Source: Granulicella paludicola | Lineage (GTDB): Bacteria > Acidobacteriota > Terriglobia > Terriglobales > Acidobacteriaceae | Assembly (NCBI RefSeq): GCF_025685545.1 | Contig: NZ_JAGSYC010000020.1 | Span: 272,354-336,353 of the forward strand | Length of the DNA stretch: 64,000 bases | Direction: 5' to 3' | Shown: piece by piece, positions 33,943-43,200 of the stretch | Numbering within the stretch: position 1 is the stretch's first letter | How the letters are laid out: every line of letters begins with the position of its first letter | Notes under the pieces: model-generated | What the model saw: the letters and a program-made list of their open reading frames with translations, nothing else | Told to the model about the DNA's origin: nothing | Database searches by the model: none | Position numbers and translations under genes: made by a program

Positions 33943-34803
33943 ATGGCCACCCAGGTACTTCCTGCTGACGCACCGCTCAAGGATATGGACGAGTGGGATG
34001 AGTTTCTAACCGGACGTTATAAGGAAGGCAAGAGCGAGGAGGAGTTTCGTCAGTATGACGAGAAGGCGACTCCCGGCGTGGCCGAGTTCTATCGGCTGAA
34101 CCACCAGTTTCAGACCTACGACTACGTGATGGCGAAGGAGAAGGAATACTTCAGCCTGAACAAGGGGATGAAGAGTATCTGGGAGGCAGCGGAGTTTCTG
34201 AATACGCTGGTGGATGACAGCGATCCGGATACGGACCTGACACAGATCGAGCACCTGTTGCAGACCTCGGAGGCGATTCGCCGCGATGGGCATCCGCGGT
34301 GGTTTGTGCTGACCGGGTTTATTCATGATCTGGGCAAGGTGCTTTGCCTGTGGGGCGAGCCGCAGTGGGGCGTGGTGGGAGATACGTTCCCGGTAGGTTG
34401 CGCGTACTCGAAGGACATTGTGTTTCCTGAGTACTTCAAGGCGAACCCGGACTATAACAACCCGCTGTACCAGACGAAATACGGCGTGTACGAGCCGAAC
34501 TGCGGGCTGGAGAATGTTCACCTGTCGTTCGGACATGACGGGTACATCGGCGAGGTGATGAAGAACTACATGCCGGAGGAATCGCTGTACATGCTTCGGT
34601 ATCACTCGTTCTACCCGGCGCATAAGCATGGCGCGTATCGCCACCTGATGAACGACCACGACGTGGAGATGTTGGAGTGGGTGAACAAGTTCAACGTGTA
34701 TGACCTGTACTCGAAGGGACACACGAAGCCAAATATGAAGGAACTGAAGCCTTACTACGATGACCTGTTTGCGGAGTTCTTCCCGGAGAAGATCGCCTGG
34801 TAA
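33943..34803 (+). CDS. myo-Inositol oxygenase
   Basis: A 286-residue non-haem di-iron oxygenase converting myo-inositol and O2 to D-glucuronate; the length equals that of animal MIOX. All six iron ligands can be placed by alignment from memory with the mammalian enzyme: His104 (IEHLLQTSE), His128-Asp129 (GFIHDLGK), His198 (LSFGHDGY), His221 ([10 protein letters not shown]) and Asp254 (NVYDLYSKG). The substrate-site GDTFPVGC is also conserved. The start follows tggagatgac. MIOX is common in eukaryotes and patchy in bacteria. It is controlled by a sigma70-like promoter with a LacI-type palindrome and is followed by an IolB-like gene. Cytoplasmic. Confidence 0.96.
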   Translation: MATQVLPADAPLKDMDEWDEFLTGRYKEGKSEEEFRQYDEKATPGVAEFYRLNHQFQTYDYVMAKEKEYFSLNKGMKSIWEAAEFLNTLVDDSDPDTDLTQIEHLLQTSEAIRRDGHPRWFVLTGFIHDLGKVLCLWGEPQWGVVGDTFPVGCAYSKDIVFPEYFKANPDYNNPLYQTKYGVYEPNCGLENVHLSFGHDGYIGEVMKNYMPEESLYMLRYHSFYPAHKHGAYRHLMNDHDVEMLEWVNKFNVYDLYSKGHTKPNMKELKPYYDDLFAEFFPEKIAW

Positions 34804-34831
34804 GGCAGGGAATAGGGAGTCGGGAATAAGG

Positions 34832-34865
34832 AAGGCCCTGGGGTGTTGAGCCTTGGGGCCTTTTG
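34832..34865 (+). terminator. Terminator-like hairpin after inositol oxygenase gene
   Basis: aaggccc (34832-34838) pairs with gggcctt (34856-34862), extended inwards by weaker pairs, then ttttg. It lies 28 bp after the stop, so the IolB-like gene may be partly uncoupled from the oxygenase gene. Confidence 0.65.
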
Positions 34866-34893
34866 TTGGTCTGGTGGGGACGAAGCGTGAGAA

Positions 34894-34935
34894 GCAGATT
34901 CCCTCCGGGAATGAAAATAAATGGGAATGACAAAG
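34894..34935. repeat. Short hairpin repeat copy, one and a half units
   Basis: gcagattccctccgggaatga followed by a partial gggaatgacaaag. It lies between the inositol oxygenase and IolB-like genes and creates a spurious upstream ATG (34921) in frame with the latter. Confidence 0.7.
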
Positions 34936-34953
34936 AAAAGGGATGGAGTTGTG

Positions 34954-35721
34954 ATGTCGAAGCGATTGGTGACGGGGACGGCGAGCGAGCGGGGGCGGAA
35001 GGTGTTTGTTCATCCGGGGAACAGCTCGATGTTGCAGGTGAGCTATGGACGGATTCGGTTGGATCGTGAGATTGCGCGCGTGGAGTTTGAGAACGAAGGG
35101 CAGGAGACGGGGCTGATCTGCGTGAGTGGCGGGGGTGTGGTGATGGCGGATGGGCAACGCTTCGCGATGAAGAAGGACGATGCGCTGTATGTTCCGAAGG
35201 GGCTGGGCATCATTGTCGAGACGGAGGGCGAGCTGGATCTGGTGGAGTGCTCGGCTCCGGTGGAGGGTGAGTATCCGCTGCAGTATGTCTCGGCGGAGAG
35301 TGTGCAGGCGGATGCGAAGCTGCACTTTGTGGCGGGGACGGAGAGTGCGCATCGCGAGATCAATATTCTGCTGGGGACGAATGTGAAGGCGGGACGGCTG
35401 GTGGTGGGGGTGACGCGGTCGCTGCCGGGGAATTGGACGAGCTGGCCTCCGCATGAGCATGCGGCGATGCTGGAAGAAATCTATGTGTATGTCGATATGC
35501 CGGAGCCTGCGTTTGGGCTGCAGCTGGTGTACACGGATGCGATTACGCCAGCGGAGGTGGAGGTGGTGCGCGACGGCGATGCGGTGCTGCTGCCTGCGGG
35601 GTATCACCCGAATGTGGCGATACCGGGGTCTGCGCTGAACTTTGTGTGGATCATGGCGGCGCATCGCGAGGTGGTAGATCGGAAGTGGGGCGTGGTGCAG
35701 GTGGATGCCCGGTACGCGTAA
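34954..35721 (+). CDS. IolB/KduI-family isomerase (5-deoxy-glucuronate isomerase-like)
   Basis: A 255-residue bicupin protein related to IolB. The start at 34954 is chosen because the in-frame ATGs at 34921 and 34927 lie in an intergenic repeat. The C-terminal cupin carries the metal site in WTSWPPHEHAAMLEEIYVY (two His and Glu) with the fourth ligand probably in GYHPNVAIPGS, exactly as in IolB. In the classical IolG pathway IolB isomerises 5-deoxy-glucuronate; here the neighbour is inositol oxygenase, whose product is D-glucuronate, and related KduI can act on hexuronates. Thus it may be a glucuronate isomerase in this organism (inference). Cytoplasmic. Confidence 0.85.
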   Translation: MSKRLVTGTASERGRKVFVHPGNSSMLQVSYGRIRLDREIARVEFENEGQETGLICVSGGGVVMADGQRFAMKKDDALYVPKGLGIIVETEGELDLVECSAPVEGEYPLQYVSAESVQADAKLHFVAGTESAHREINILLGTNVKAGRLVVGVTRSLPGNWTSWPPHEHAAMLEEIYVYVDMPEPAFGLQLVYTDAITPAEVEVVRDGDAVLLPAGYHPNVAIPGSALNFVWIMAAHREVVDRKWGVVQVDARYA

Positions 35722-35787
35722 GGGCTTGTTCTCCAAGTAGCGCTTGTTTCATAAACTTTGAAGAGTCGTACGGCTATGAGCAAGAAG

Positions 35788-35817
35788 CAGGTCCTTCGCT
35801 GCGCTCAGGATGACAAT
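35788..35817. repeat. Short hairpin repeat (GCAGGTCCTTCGCTGCGCTCAGGATGACAA)
   Basis: caggtccttcgctgcgctcaggatgacaa has a tcct/agga stem with a GC-rich loop and the same tgacaa end as the other short repeats. It lies in the 183-bp gap before the phospholipase-like gene. Confidence 0.55.
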
Positions 35818-35904
35818 CTCAAAAGATAAATCTGGATGAAACATACTCTAGCAATATGACGATGTCACACTGAGAGGAATGCCGACCGGGCAGGGGAAGT
35901 TGAG

Positions 35905-37053
35905 ATGGCTATGAAGATGTGTTGGATGACGGTGTGTGCGCTGGCAGTGGCTGGCTCGGCCATGGCGCAGGTGGATGTGGCGGCGCAGAGGAAGCAGGAC
36001 AAACTGGTACACCTGAACGAGATTCAGGTGATCGGGTCGCACAACAGTTATCACACGGGGTTTGCGCCGAGTGCGCGGAAGTACCTGGAGAAGGTGAATC
36101 CGAAGGCGCTGCGGGCGCTGGACTATAGCCATCCGGCTCTGGATGTGCAGCTGACGGGCGGCGTGCGGCAGCTGGAGATCGATGTGTTTGCGGACACGAA
36201 GGGTGGGCGGTTCGCGCACATGGATGTCGACGACAAGATCAAGGCGGCGGGGCTGCCGGCCGATCCTCCGTTCGATCCGGATCATGTGATGGATAAGCCG
36301 GGGTTCAAGGTGATGCATGTGCAGGGGCTGGACCAGCGGTCGAGCTGCCAGACGTTTGTGGCTTGCCTGACGACGGTGCGGGCGTGGTCGAAGGCGCACC
36401 CGGGGCATATGCCGATCTTTCTACTGATTGAGACGAAGGAGGGCGAGGTGAAGGAGCTGCCTGCTGCTCCGAAGACGGAGGCGTTTACGCCGGCGGTGTT
36501 CGACCTGCTGGATGCGGAGATTCGGTCGGTGTTCAAGCCGGGCGAGATGATTCTGCCGGATGAGGTGCGGGGGAGACATGCGACGCTGAACGAAGCGATT
36601 AAGACGGGTGGATGGCCGACACTGGAGAAGGCTCGCGGGCGCGTGGTGTTCCTGATGGACCAGCGGAAGGTGGAGTCGATTTATACGGAGGGACATCCTT
36701 CGCTGCGGGGTCGGATTTTGTTTACGAATGCGGAGCCGGGACAGCCGGATGCGGCGTTCATCGAAGAGAACGATGGAACGAAGGCTGTGATTGATGGGCT
36801 GGTGAAGCAGGGCTACCTTGTGCGGACGCGTACGGACGAGGGGACGGAGCAGGCGCGGACGAACGATACGACGCGGCGAGATACGGCGCTGGCGACGGGG
36901 GCGCAGATCATCAGCACGGATTATCCGGGGGCGGAGCCGTCGTCTTGGACGGGGTACAAGGTGGAGTTGCCGGGTGGGATGGTGGCCCGGTGTAATCCGC
37001 TGAATGCTCCGGTGGGCTGTGTGAGCGCGCTTTTGCAGGATGCCGGGAAATAG
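35905..37053 (+). CDS. Secreted PI-specific phospholipase C1-like protein
   Basis: A 382-residue protein resembling Ca2+-dependent phosphatidylinositol-specific phospholipase C (PI-PLC-C1 family). An N-terminal signal peptide ends near SAMAQ (residue 21). The catalytic His region is seen in VIGSHNSYHTG (His46), the acidic metal site in GVRQLEIDVFAD, and a second His region in KVMHVQGLDQRSS; PIFLLIETKEGE and VVFLMDQRK are further strands of the TIM barrel. It would release inositol phosphates from phosphatidylinositol outside the cytoplasm, which fits its place beside inositol oxygenase. A strong terminator follows. Good ribosome site (aggggaag). Confidence 0.82.
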   Translation: MAMKMCWMTVCALAVAGSAMAQVDVAAQRKQDKLVHLNEIQVIGSHNSYHTGFAPSARKYLEKVNPKALRALDYSHPALDVQLTGGVRQLEIDVFADTKGGRFAHMDVDDKIKAAGLPADPPFDPDHVMDKPGFKVMHVQGLDQRSSCQTFVACLTTVRAWSKAHPGHMPIFLLIETKEGEVKELPAAPKTEAFTPAVFDLLDAEIRSVFKPGEMILPDEVRGRHATLNEAIKTGGWPTLEKARGRVVFLMDQRKVESIYTEGHPSLRGRILFTNAEPGQPDAAFIEENDGTKAVIDGLVKQGYLVRTRTDEGTEQARTNDTTRRDTALATGAQIISTDYPGAEPSSWTGYKVELPGGMVARCNPLNAPVGCVSALLQDAGK

Positions 37054-37071
37054 CTGCTGCTTGAGGTGATG

Positions 37072-37105
37072 GTGCGGGCCACTCGATGGAGTGGCCCGCA
37101 CTTTT
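37072..37105 (+). terminator. Strong Rho-independent terminator after the inositol gene group
   Basis: A perfect 13-bp GC-rich stem (37072-37084 with 37089-37101, gtgcgggccactc/gagtggcccgcac), 4-base loop gatg, then tttt. It separates the phospholipase gene from the TIGR03435 operon. Confidence 0.93.
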
Positions 37106-37168
37106 GATAGGGGTGGAGTGAGGATGGTGAATATTTTTCGTCGCGGTGAAGCGTTTGGGAGACTTTTG

Positions 37169-37195
37169 GGAACCCCGGGCGTCCAACCTGCGTAA
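37169..37195 (+). promoter_or_regulatory. Possible ECF-sigma promoter before the TIGR03435 operon
   Basis: GGAACC (37169-37174) and CGTAA (37191-37195) are separated by 16 bp, the pattern of many extracytoplasmic-function sigma factor promoters (GGAAC-N16/17-CGT). The transcript would start about 130 bp before the first TIGR03435 gene. No ECF sigma gene is in the window. Confidence 0.4.
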
Positions 37196-37328
37196 TCAGC
37201 ACTATCACTTGAACGGCAGGGAAGCGGATTTTCGTCTTGAGGCGGATTCGTGGATGTGTCGCTGCGGACTGTCGGGGCTCGGCTATGCTGAGTACATTCT
37301 TTTGCGGCAAGCGGTGTATGGAGGCGTG

Positions 37329-38501
37329 ATGAGCAGGTTGACGTGTGTGGTCCGGGGTGCGGGAGTTGTGGCGTTTGCTCTGCTGCTGATAGTGGCGGCG
37401 GGAAGCGCTGCGATGGCGCAGGCGGCGAAGGCTGGCATCGAGGACACGTGGCAGGGAACGCTGCATGTGACGGACCCTGGTGGGAAAGATTTGCGCACGG
37501 TGCTGAAGATTTCGAAGGACGAAAAGGGTGCGCTGACGGGGCAGATGTTCAGCATCGACCAAGGCGGACAAGGTATCAAAACGAGCTCCATCAGCTTTCA
37601 GGATGGCGTGCTCAAGTACGGGATAGAGAGAATCGATCTGACCTATGAGGGCAAGATTTCGTCGGACGGGAGGTCGATTACGGGCGCGGCGACGCAGGGT
37701 GGTACGCCGAGGCCGCTAATCTTCGAGCGGACGACGCCTGCGACCGCCTGGGCGATTCCTGAACCGCCGCCACCGACGCCCCGCATGGCCGCTGACGCGA
37801 ACCCAACCTTCGAGGTAGCTACGGTGAAGCCGAGTAAGCCCGATGCGCAGGGCTGGGGCATCCAGGTAATTCCCGGTGGCCGCTTCAGGACCCTCAATAC
37901 GACTCTGTTGGATCTGATTAAGTTTTCGTACGATTTGCAGGATAAGCAGGTGGTGGAGGCGCCCGCCTGGGTGGCGACCGATAAATTCGATGTAAGCGCG
38001 CAGCCTGATATCCCGGGGCTGCCGAATGAGCGCCAGCTAAAGAACATGGTGCAGAAACTGCTGACCGATCGCTTTCAGTTGAAGTTCCACGACGACAAGC
38101 GCGAGCTTTCGGCTTACGTGCTGCGCGTGAGCAAGGATGGCCCGAAGATCAAGAAGAGTGAAAGCCAGGATGGGCTTCCGGGGTATGGGTTTCGCGGGCT
38201 GGGAATATTGTCAGTGAACAACTCAGATATGGACGGCTTTTGCCGCATGATGCAGGCCTCTGTTCTTGACCGCCCCGTGGTGAACCAAACGGCACTCGAG
38301 GGCCGTTGGAGCTTTCTGCTGAAGTGGACACCGGATGAATCGCAGTTTGGAGGCAAGATGAAAATGCCTGAACCTGCGGCTGATGCGCCTCCTCCCTTGT
38401 TTACAGCCATGCCGGAGCAGCTGGGATTGAAGCTTGATGCGGAGAAGGCGCAGGTGAAGACGATGGTGATCGACCACGTCGACAAGCCGAGCGACAACTG
38501 A
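37329..38501 (+). CDS. TIGR03435-family protein with extra N-terminal beta domain
   Basis: A secreted protein of 390 residues. ATG 37329 (preceded by GGAGG at 37320-37324; a GTG at 37326 is also possible) gives a signal peptide ending near SAAMAQ. An N-terminal beta domain (about residues 38-125: DTWQGTLHV ... KDEKGALTGQMFSI ... GRSITGAATQGG) precedes a Pro-rich linker. The TIGR03435 domain follows from FEVATVKPSKP, with the typical TLLDLIKFSYDLQDKQV and LLTDRFQLKFH motifs, and ends in the family's MPEQLGLKLDAEKAQVKT and VIDHVDKPSDN. TIGR03435 proteins are abundant in soil Acidobacteria; their function is unknown. First of three in tandem. Confidence 0.87.
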   Translation: MSRLTCVVRGAGVVAFALLLIVAAGSAAMAQAAKAGIEDTWQGTLHVTDPGGKDLRTVLKISKDEKGALTGQMFSIDQGGQGIKTSSISFQDGVLKYGIERIDLTYEGKISSDGRSITGAATQGGTPRPLIFERTTPATAWAIPEPPPPTPRMAADANPTFEVATVKPSKPDAQGWGIQVIPGGRFRTLNTTLLDLIKFSYDLQDKQVVEAPAWVATDKFDVSAQPDIPGLPNERQLKNMVQKLLTDRFQLKFHDDKRELSAYVLRVSKDGPKIKKSESQDGLPGYGFRGLGILSVNNSDMDGFCRMMQASVLDRPVVNQTALEGRWSFLLKWTPDESQFGGKMKMPEPAADAPPPLFTAMPEQLGLKLDAEKAQVKTMVIDHVDKPSDN

Positions 38502-38530
38502 TCACAGCCAGTGAAGAGAGGATAAGGATA

Positions 38531-39349
38531 TTGCGATTTCATCGGGCCGGGATGGTATTGGCGTTGAGTTTGTCCGTGGCGGGCGGGGTGGCGCAGGTGC
38601 CTGCAGACGCAGCGAAGACGGCGATTCCGAATGCTGTTTTCGACGTGTCGACGATGAAGCCAAATCATAGCGAAGATGGCTCGGTGAACGTCAACTGGGG
38701 CGAGAATACCTACACCGCGAAGAATGTGCAGGTGGATAGCTTGCTGAGTGTGGCCTTCGGCGTTCGGGAAGACTTGATCACGGGCTTGCCAGCGTGGGCG
38801 AAGTCGATGCATTTCGACATTGTGGCGAAGGCGACCGAGCTGGACCCCGAGACTGTAAAGAAGTTGACGAGAGAGCAGCGTCGCGAGTTGATGCAGGGCA
38901 TGATTCTGCATCTGCTCGAGGAACGGTTCCACGTGAAGACGCATACGGAGATGAAGGAGCTTCCGGTGTATGACCTTGTGATTGCGAAGGGCGGGATCAA
39001 GTTCGACGGAGCAGGAAAGAAGCTTGGTGTGGAAGGATGCAAGGGCTGGATGATGTCGAGTGATAACGACATGAAGCTGCAGTGCGTGCCGATAGATATG
39101 CTGGCGTCGAATCTTGAGTACCGCGCGGAACGCACGATCATCGACAAGACGGGTTTGCCGAAGGATGTTGGCTATGACATGGAGTTGAAGTGGCGGCGCG
39201 AGACGGAGGGTGCGGCCTCCGATGCAGATCTGCAACTGCCGACGCTGTTCGATGCCTTGCAGGAACAGCTGGGGTTGAAGCTGGAGAGTTCGAAGGGGCC
39301 GGTAAAGACGCTGGTCGTGGATCAGATGGAGAAGCCGACGGAGAACTAA
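38531..39349 (+). CDS. TIGR03435-family secreted protein
   Basis: A 272-residue protein. The TTG at 38531 follows gaggataagga and gives a signal peptide ending near GGVAQ; the ATG at 38552 is an alternative. The single TIGR03435 domain is complete: FDVSTMKPNHSEDG, then VDSLLSVAFGVREDLITGLPAW, LLEERFHVKTHTEMKELPVYDL, a DKTGLPKDVGYDMELKW segment and the C-terminal LQEQLGLKLESSKGPVKT. The gene lies 29 bp after the first paralogue and 63 bp before the third. Divergence between the three suggests old duplications rather than a recent one. Confidence 0.87.
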   Translation: MRFHRAGMVLALSLSVAGGVAQVPADAAKTAIPNAVFDVSTMKPNHSEDGSVNVNWGENTYTAKNVQVDSLLSVAFGVREDLITGLPAWAKSMHFDIVAKATELDPETVKKLTREQRRELMQGMILHLLEERFHVKTHTEMKELPVYDLVIAKGGIKFDGAGKKLGVEGCKGWMMSSDNDMKLQCVPIDMLASNLEYRAERTIIDKTGLPKDVGYDMELKWRRETEGAASDADLQLPTLFDALQEQLGLKLESSKGPVKTLVVDQMEKPTEN

Positions 39350-39412
39350 TGGCGAGTGTTGTTAACCGCGGTGATTGCTGGCGCGTTGTTCGAGCAAGTT
39401 GAGGATTGAAAG

Positions 39413-40210
39413 ATGAAGGGTCGAGCGAAGAGAACATTTGGATTGGCTTTGATGCTGGCCTGTGGCGGTCTCAGCCTTTGGGCGCAGGCACCTGCGGCGG
39501 AGACGAAGCTGCCTGTTTATGAGGTATCGACGGTGAAACCAAACAACACGGCGAGTGGATCGACGACGATCAGCATTGACGATGGGTTGCTGAAGGCGAC
39601 CAACGTTTCCATCAAGATGATGATCGATGCGGGCTATGGCATCAAGCCGAGCCTGGTGTTCGGGTTGCCGGGGTGGGCGCAGTCGCAGCGATATGACATT
39701 GTGGCGAAGGTAGTGGATGCGGATAAGGCCGTGCTGGAGAACCTGACGCGCGAGGAGCGGCGCGCGATGATTCGGCAGTTGATTATTGAGCGGTTCCAGA
39801 TGAAGACGCACATCGAGGTGAAGACGCTGCCGGTCTATGACCTGGTGGTGGCGAAGGACGGCCTGAAGATTCAGCCGACCCCGAGGGTGGATGGTGTGGA
39901 GTCGAAGGATGAGAACACTAACGTCAACAATCAGAGCCTTACGGCGAAAGGATGCAAGATGGTGACGCTGGCCAGCCTGCTCGCCGATCAGGTGGAGCGC
40001 AAGGTGATTGATAAGACGGGGCTGCCGGGTGGCTATGACGTGAAGCTGCAATGGCACGGCGACGATGCGCCGAAGGGCGATAACGGCGCGGAGGATCTGC
40101 CGGATATTTTTACTGCCGTGCAGGAGCAGCTGGGGTTGAAGCTCGAGGCGGACAAAGGTCCCGTCGAAACTCTCGTGATTGATCACATTGAAGTGCCTAC
40201 GGAGAACTGA
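39413..40210 (+). CDS. TIGR03435-family secreted protein
   Basis: A 265-residue protein with a signal peptide (LALMLACGGLSLWAQ near residues 9-23). TIGR03435 marks: YEVSTVKPNNTASG, VSIKMMIDAGYGIKPSLVFG, IIERFQMKTHIEVKTLPVYDL, DKTGLPGGYDVKLQWHGDD and LGLKLEADKGPVETLVID. It has a central two-stranded region with several Asn (DENTNVNNQS). It is 6 bp upstream of the TonB-dependent receptor, implying co-transcription, so these proteins may act as periplasmic partners of the receptor (inference). Confidence 0.87.
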   Translation: MKGRAKRTFGLALMLACGGLSLWAQAPAAETKLPVYEVSTVKPNNTASGSTTISIDDGLLKATNVSIKMMIDAGYGIKPSLVFGLPGWAQSQRYDIVAKVVDADKAVLENLTREERRAMIRQLIIERFQMKTHIEVKTLPVYDLVVAKDGLKIQPTPRVDGVESKDENTNVNNQSLTAKGCKMVTLASLLADQVERKVIDKTGLPGGYDVKLQWHGDDAPKGDNGAEDLPDIFTAVQEQLGLKLEADKGPVETLVIDHIEVPTEN

Positions 40211-40216
40211 TACGCG

Positions 40217-43200
40217 ATGGCGGGATGGTTGCTGCGACCCCAGTTGAAGAGATATGGCTATCTGCTGAGCGTGCTCCTGTGTGTTGGGGCGGCGAGCGCG
40301 ACGGAGTATCACGGGCGCGTGCTGCTCGGTGGCGTTCCGATTCCCGGCGCGACGGTGACGGTGACGCAGGGGACGCAACATCTGAGCACCACGACGGACA
40401 GCCAGGGACTGTATGAGTTTCCCGATCTTGCGGACGGTGCATGGAAGCTCGAGATTGAGATGCGCGGGTTCGCGAAGCTCGACGGGGACGTGACGATCGC
40501 GGCAAACGCGGCACAAGGCGAGTGGGATTTGAAGCTGCTGAGTCTGGACCAGATGCTGGCCGAGACGAAGGTGGTGCAGCCTGAGGCGAAGCCACTGCAG
40601 CCGCGCGAGGTGCTCCCAGCTGCTACGACTGGTCCAGTGAAGGCGGATGCAAGGGCAGATGCAAAGAAGGGCAAGGATGAAGGTCCGGTTGCTGCGCCTG
40701 CTGCGGAGGAGGCGGAGCGGCCATCGGACGGCCTGCTGATCAACGGCAGCGAGAGCAATGCCTCGACGTCGCCGTTCAGTTTGTCACCTGCGTTTGGCAA
40801 TCGCCGACCGGGTGTGAAGGGTTTGTATAACGGTGGTATCGGTGTGATTGCGGACAACTCAGTGTTCGATGCGAAGCCGTATTCGCTATCGGGGCTGCAG
40901 ATTCCGAAGGATGCTTATAGCCGCGTGACGATGCTGCTGACGCTGGGGGGACCGATACGGATTCCACCGCTGTTCTATCACGGGCCGAACTTCTTTCTGG
41001 CGTATCAGTGGACACGGAACAAGGATGCATCGACGGCGCAGGGGCTGGTGCCGGATGTTGCCTATCATCAGACTCCGTTTGACTGCGTGGCGAATAACTC
41101 GTGTGCGCAGGGAGCGACGCCCACGGCGGTGACGGTGCCGGGACCGCAGATTTATGTGCCGAGCACGTTAGCGACGAATGCGTTGCCGGCGATCTGTGGG
41201 GCGCCGGGAAGTCCGTTTGTGGGCAACGTGATTCCGGCGGCCTGCCTTAGTTCTGCGGCGCAGCAGCTGTTGAGTTTGTACCCGGCACCGAATGTGACGG
41301 GCAGCTCCATCTATAACTATGAGCGCGGCATTGTGACGAACTCGCACGATGATGCGCTGCAGTCGCGCTTGAATAAGTCGATTGGACGCAGAGATCAGCT
41401 GTATGGCGGCTTTGGGTTCCAGAGCATTCGCAGCGACAGTGTGAACCTGTTCAACTTTCACGACACGACGAACACGCTGGGCATCGATACGAATGCGAAC
41501 TGGTCACACCGTTATGCGCACCAGATCTTTGTGTTGCTGGGCTATCACCTGACGCGACAGCGGACGGAGACGCGGCCGCAGTTTTCGCATAGCGCGGACA
41601 TCTCGGGGAACGCTGGCATCACGGGCAACGATACGGACCCGACGAACTGGGGGCCACCGACGCTGTCATTTTCAAGCGGCTATGCGGGGCTGACGGATGG
41701 TATCAGCGCGTTCAACCGCAACCGCACGGATGCGACGTCTGCGAAGGCGGATACGACGCGCGGGCGGCATACGATTACGGTGGGTGGAGATTTCCGGCGG
41801 CAGGAGCACAACCAGTTCGCGCAGCAGAATCCACGCGGAAACTTTACGTTTACGGGTGCGGCGACTTCGGCTACGGGTGCGACTTCTACGACGAGCGGCT
41901 CGGACCTTGCGGACTTCCTGGTGGGTGTGCCGGACACGAGCGCGCTGGCGTATGGCAATCCTGATAAATATTTTCGGCAGTCGGTATATGACCTTTATGT
42001 GAATGACGACTGGCGCGTGCGGCCGGAGCTGACGATCAAGGTGGGCATGCGCTGGGAGTATGGTGCTCCACCGACGGAGTTGAAGGGGCGGCTAGTGAAC
42101 CTGGATGTGGCAAGCGGGTTCAGCGCGGTGACTCCGGTGCTGGGGAGCAGTCCGAAGGGCGCGCTTACGGGGATGAGTTACCCGACGTCGCTGGTGAATC
42201 CGGACAAGCGAGGGTTTGAGCCGCGCATCGGTGTGTCGTGGCGACCGATTCCGGCGTCGACGCTGGTGGTGCGGGCGGGGTATGGCATCTACGACGACAC
42301 GTCGGGGTATCTGACGAGCGCGGAGTCGATGTCGCAGCAGGCTCCGCTGTCGACGAGTGTGAGTGTGTCGAACTCGGCGACATGTTCGCTGACGCTGGTG
42401 GTGGGCTTCCGCAATTGTGCGGGGACGACGCCGGATACCTTTGCGATCGATCCGAACTGGCGGGTGGGGTACGCGCAGGCGTGGCAGCTTTCAGCGCAGA
42501 GAGACCTGCCGCAGGCGCTGGTGATGACGGTGACGTACTCGGGGATCAAGGGCACCCGCGGGATGCAGGAGTTTCTGCCGAACACGTATCCGATTGGAGC
42601 GACGAATCCGTGCCCGCAATGCCCGGTTGGGTTTATCTACCGCACATCGAATGGGAACTCGACGCGTGAGGCGGGCGAGGTGCAGCTGCGGCGACGGCTG
42701 CGGGCTGGCTTTACGGCGTCGGTGGATTACACGTTCTCGAAGTCACTCGATGACGACTCGCAGGTGGGGTCGCAGGGGCATGTGGTGGGTACGGCGGTAT
42801 CGTCTGCGAGCAGTTCGAGCGAGGGTGCGACGACGGCCTCGCCGGTGGTGGCGCAGAACTGGCTCAATCTGCGGGCGGAGCGGGAGCGGTCGACGTTCGA
42901 TCAGCGACATCTGGTGAACGGGCAGATTCAGTACACGACGGGCATGGGCGGCGGCACGCTGCTGACGGGTTGGCGCGGACGTGCCTTCAAAGAGTGGACG
43001 GTGCTGGCGCAGTTCAGTGCAGGCAGCGGCTTGCCGGAGACGCCGATTTATCTAGCGGCGGTTCCGGGCACAGGTGTGACGGGGACGATTCGACCGAACC
43101 TGACGGGCGCGCCGATTCATGTGCTGTCGGACGGGCGATTCTTGAATGCGGCTGCGTATACGGCTCCGGCTGCGGGGCAGTGGGGGAATGCGTCGCGCGA

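Noticed and set aside
34006..35736. Long minus-strand open frame (576 codons) opposite the inositol oxygenase and IolB-like genes
   Set aside because: It is an antisense shadow caused by the codon bias of real genes; the composition (Arg/His-rich) is not protein-like and it crosses intergenic repeats.
37146..37328. Upstream in-frame ATG for the first TIGR03435 protein
   Set aside because: It would precede a clear signal peptide by 61 residues and overlap the putative ECF promoter; the ATG at 37329 has a GGAGG site.
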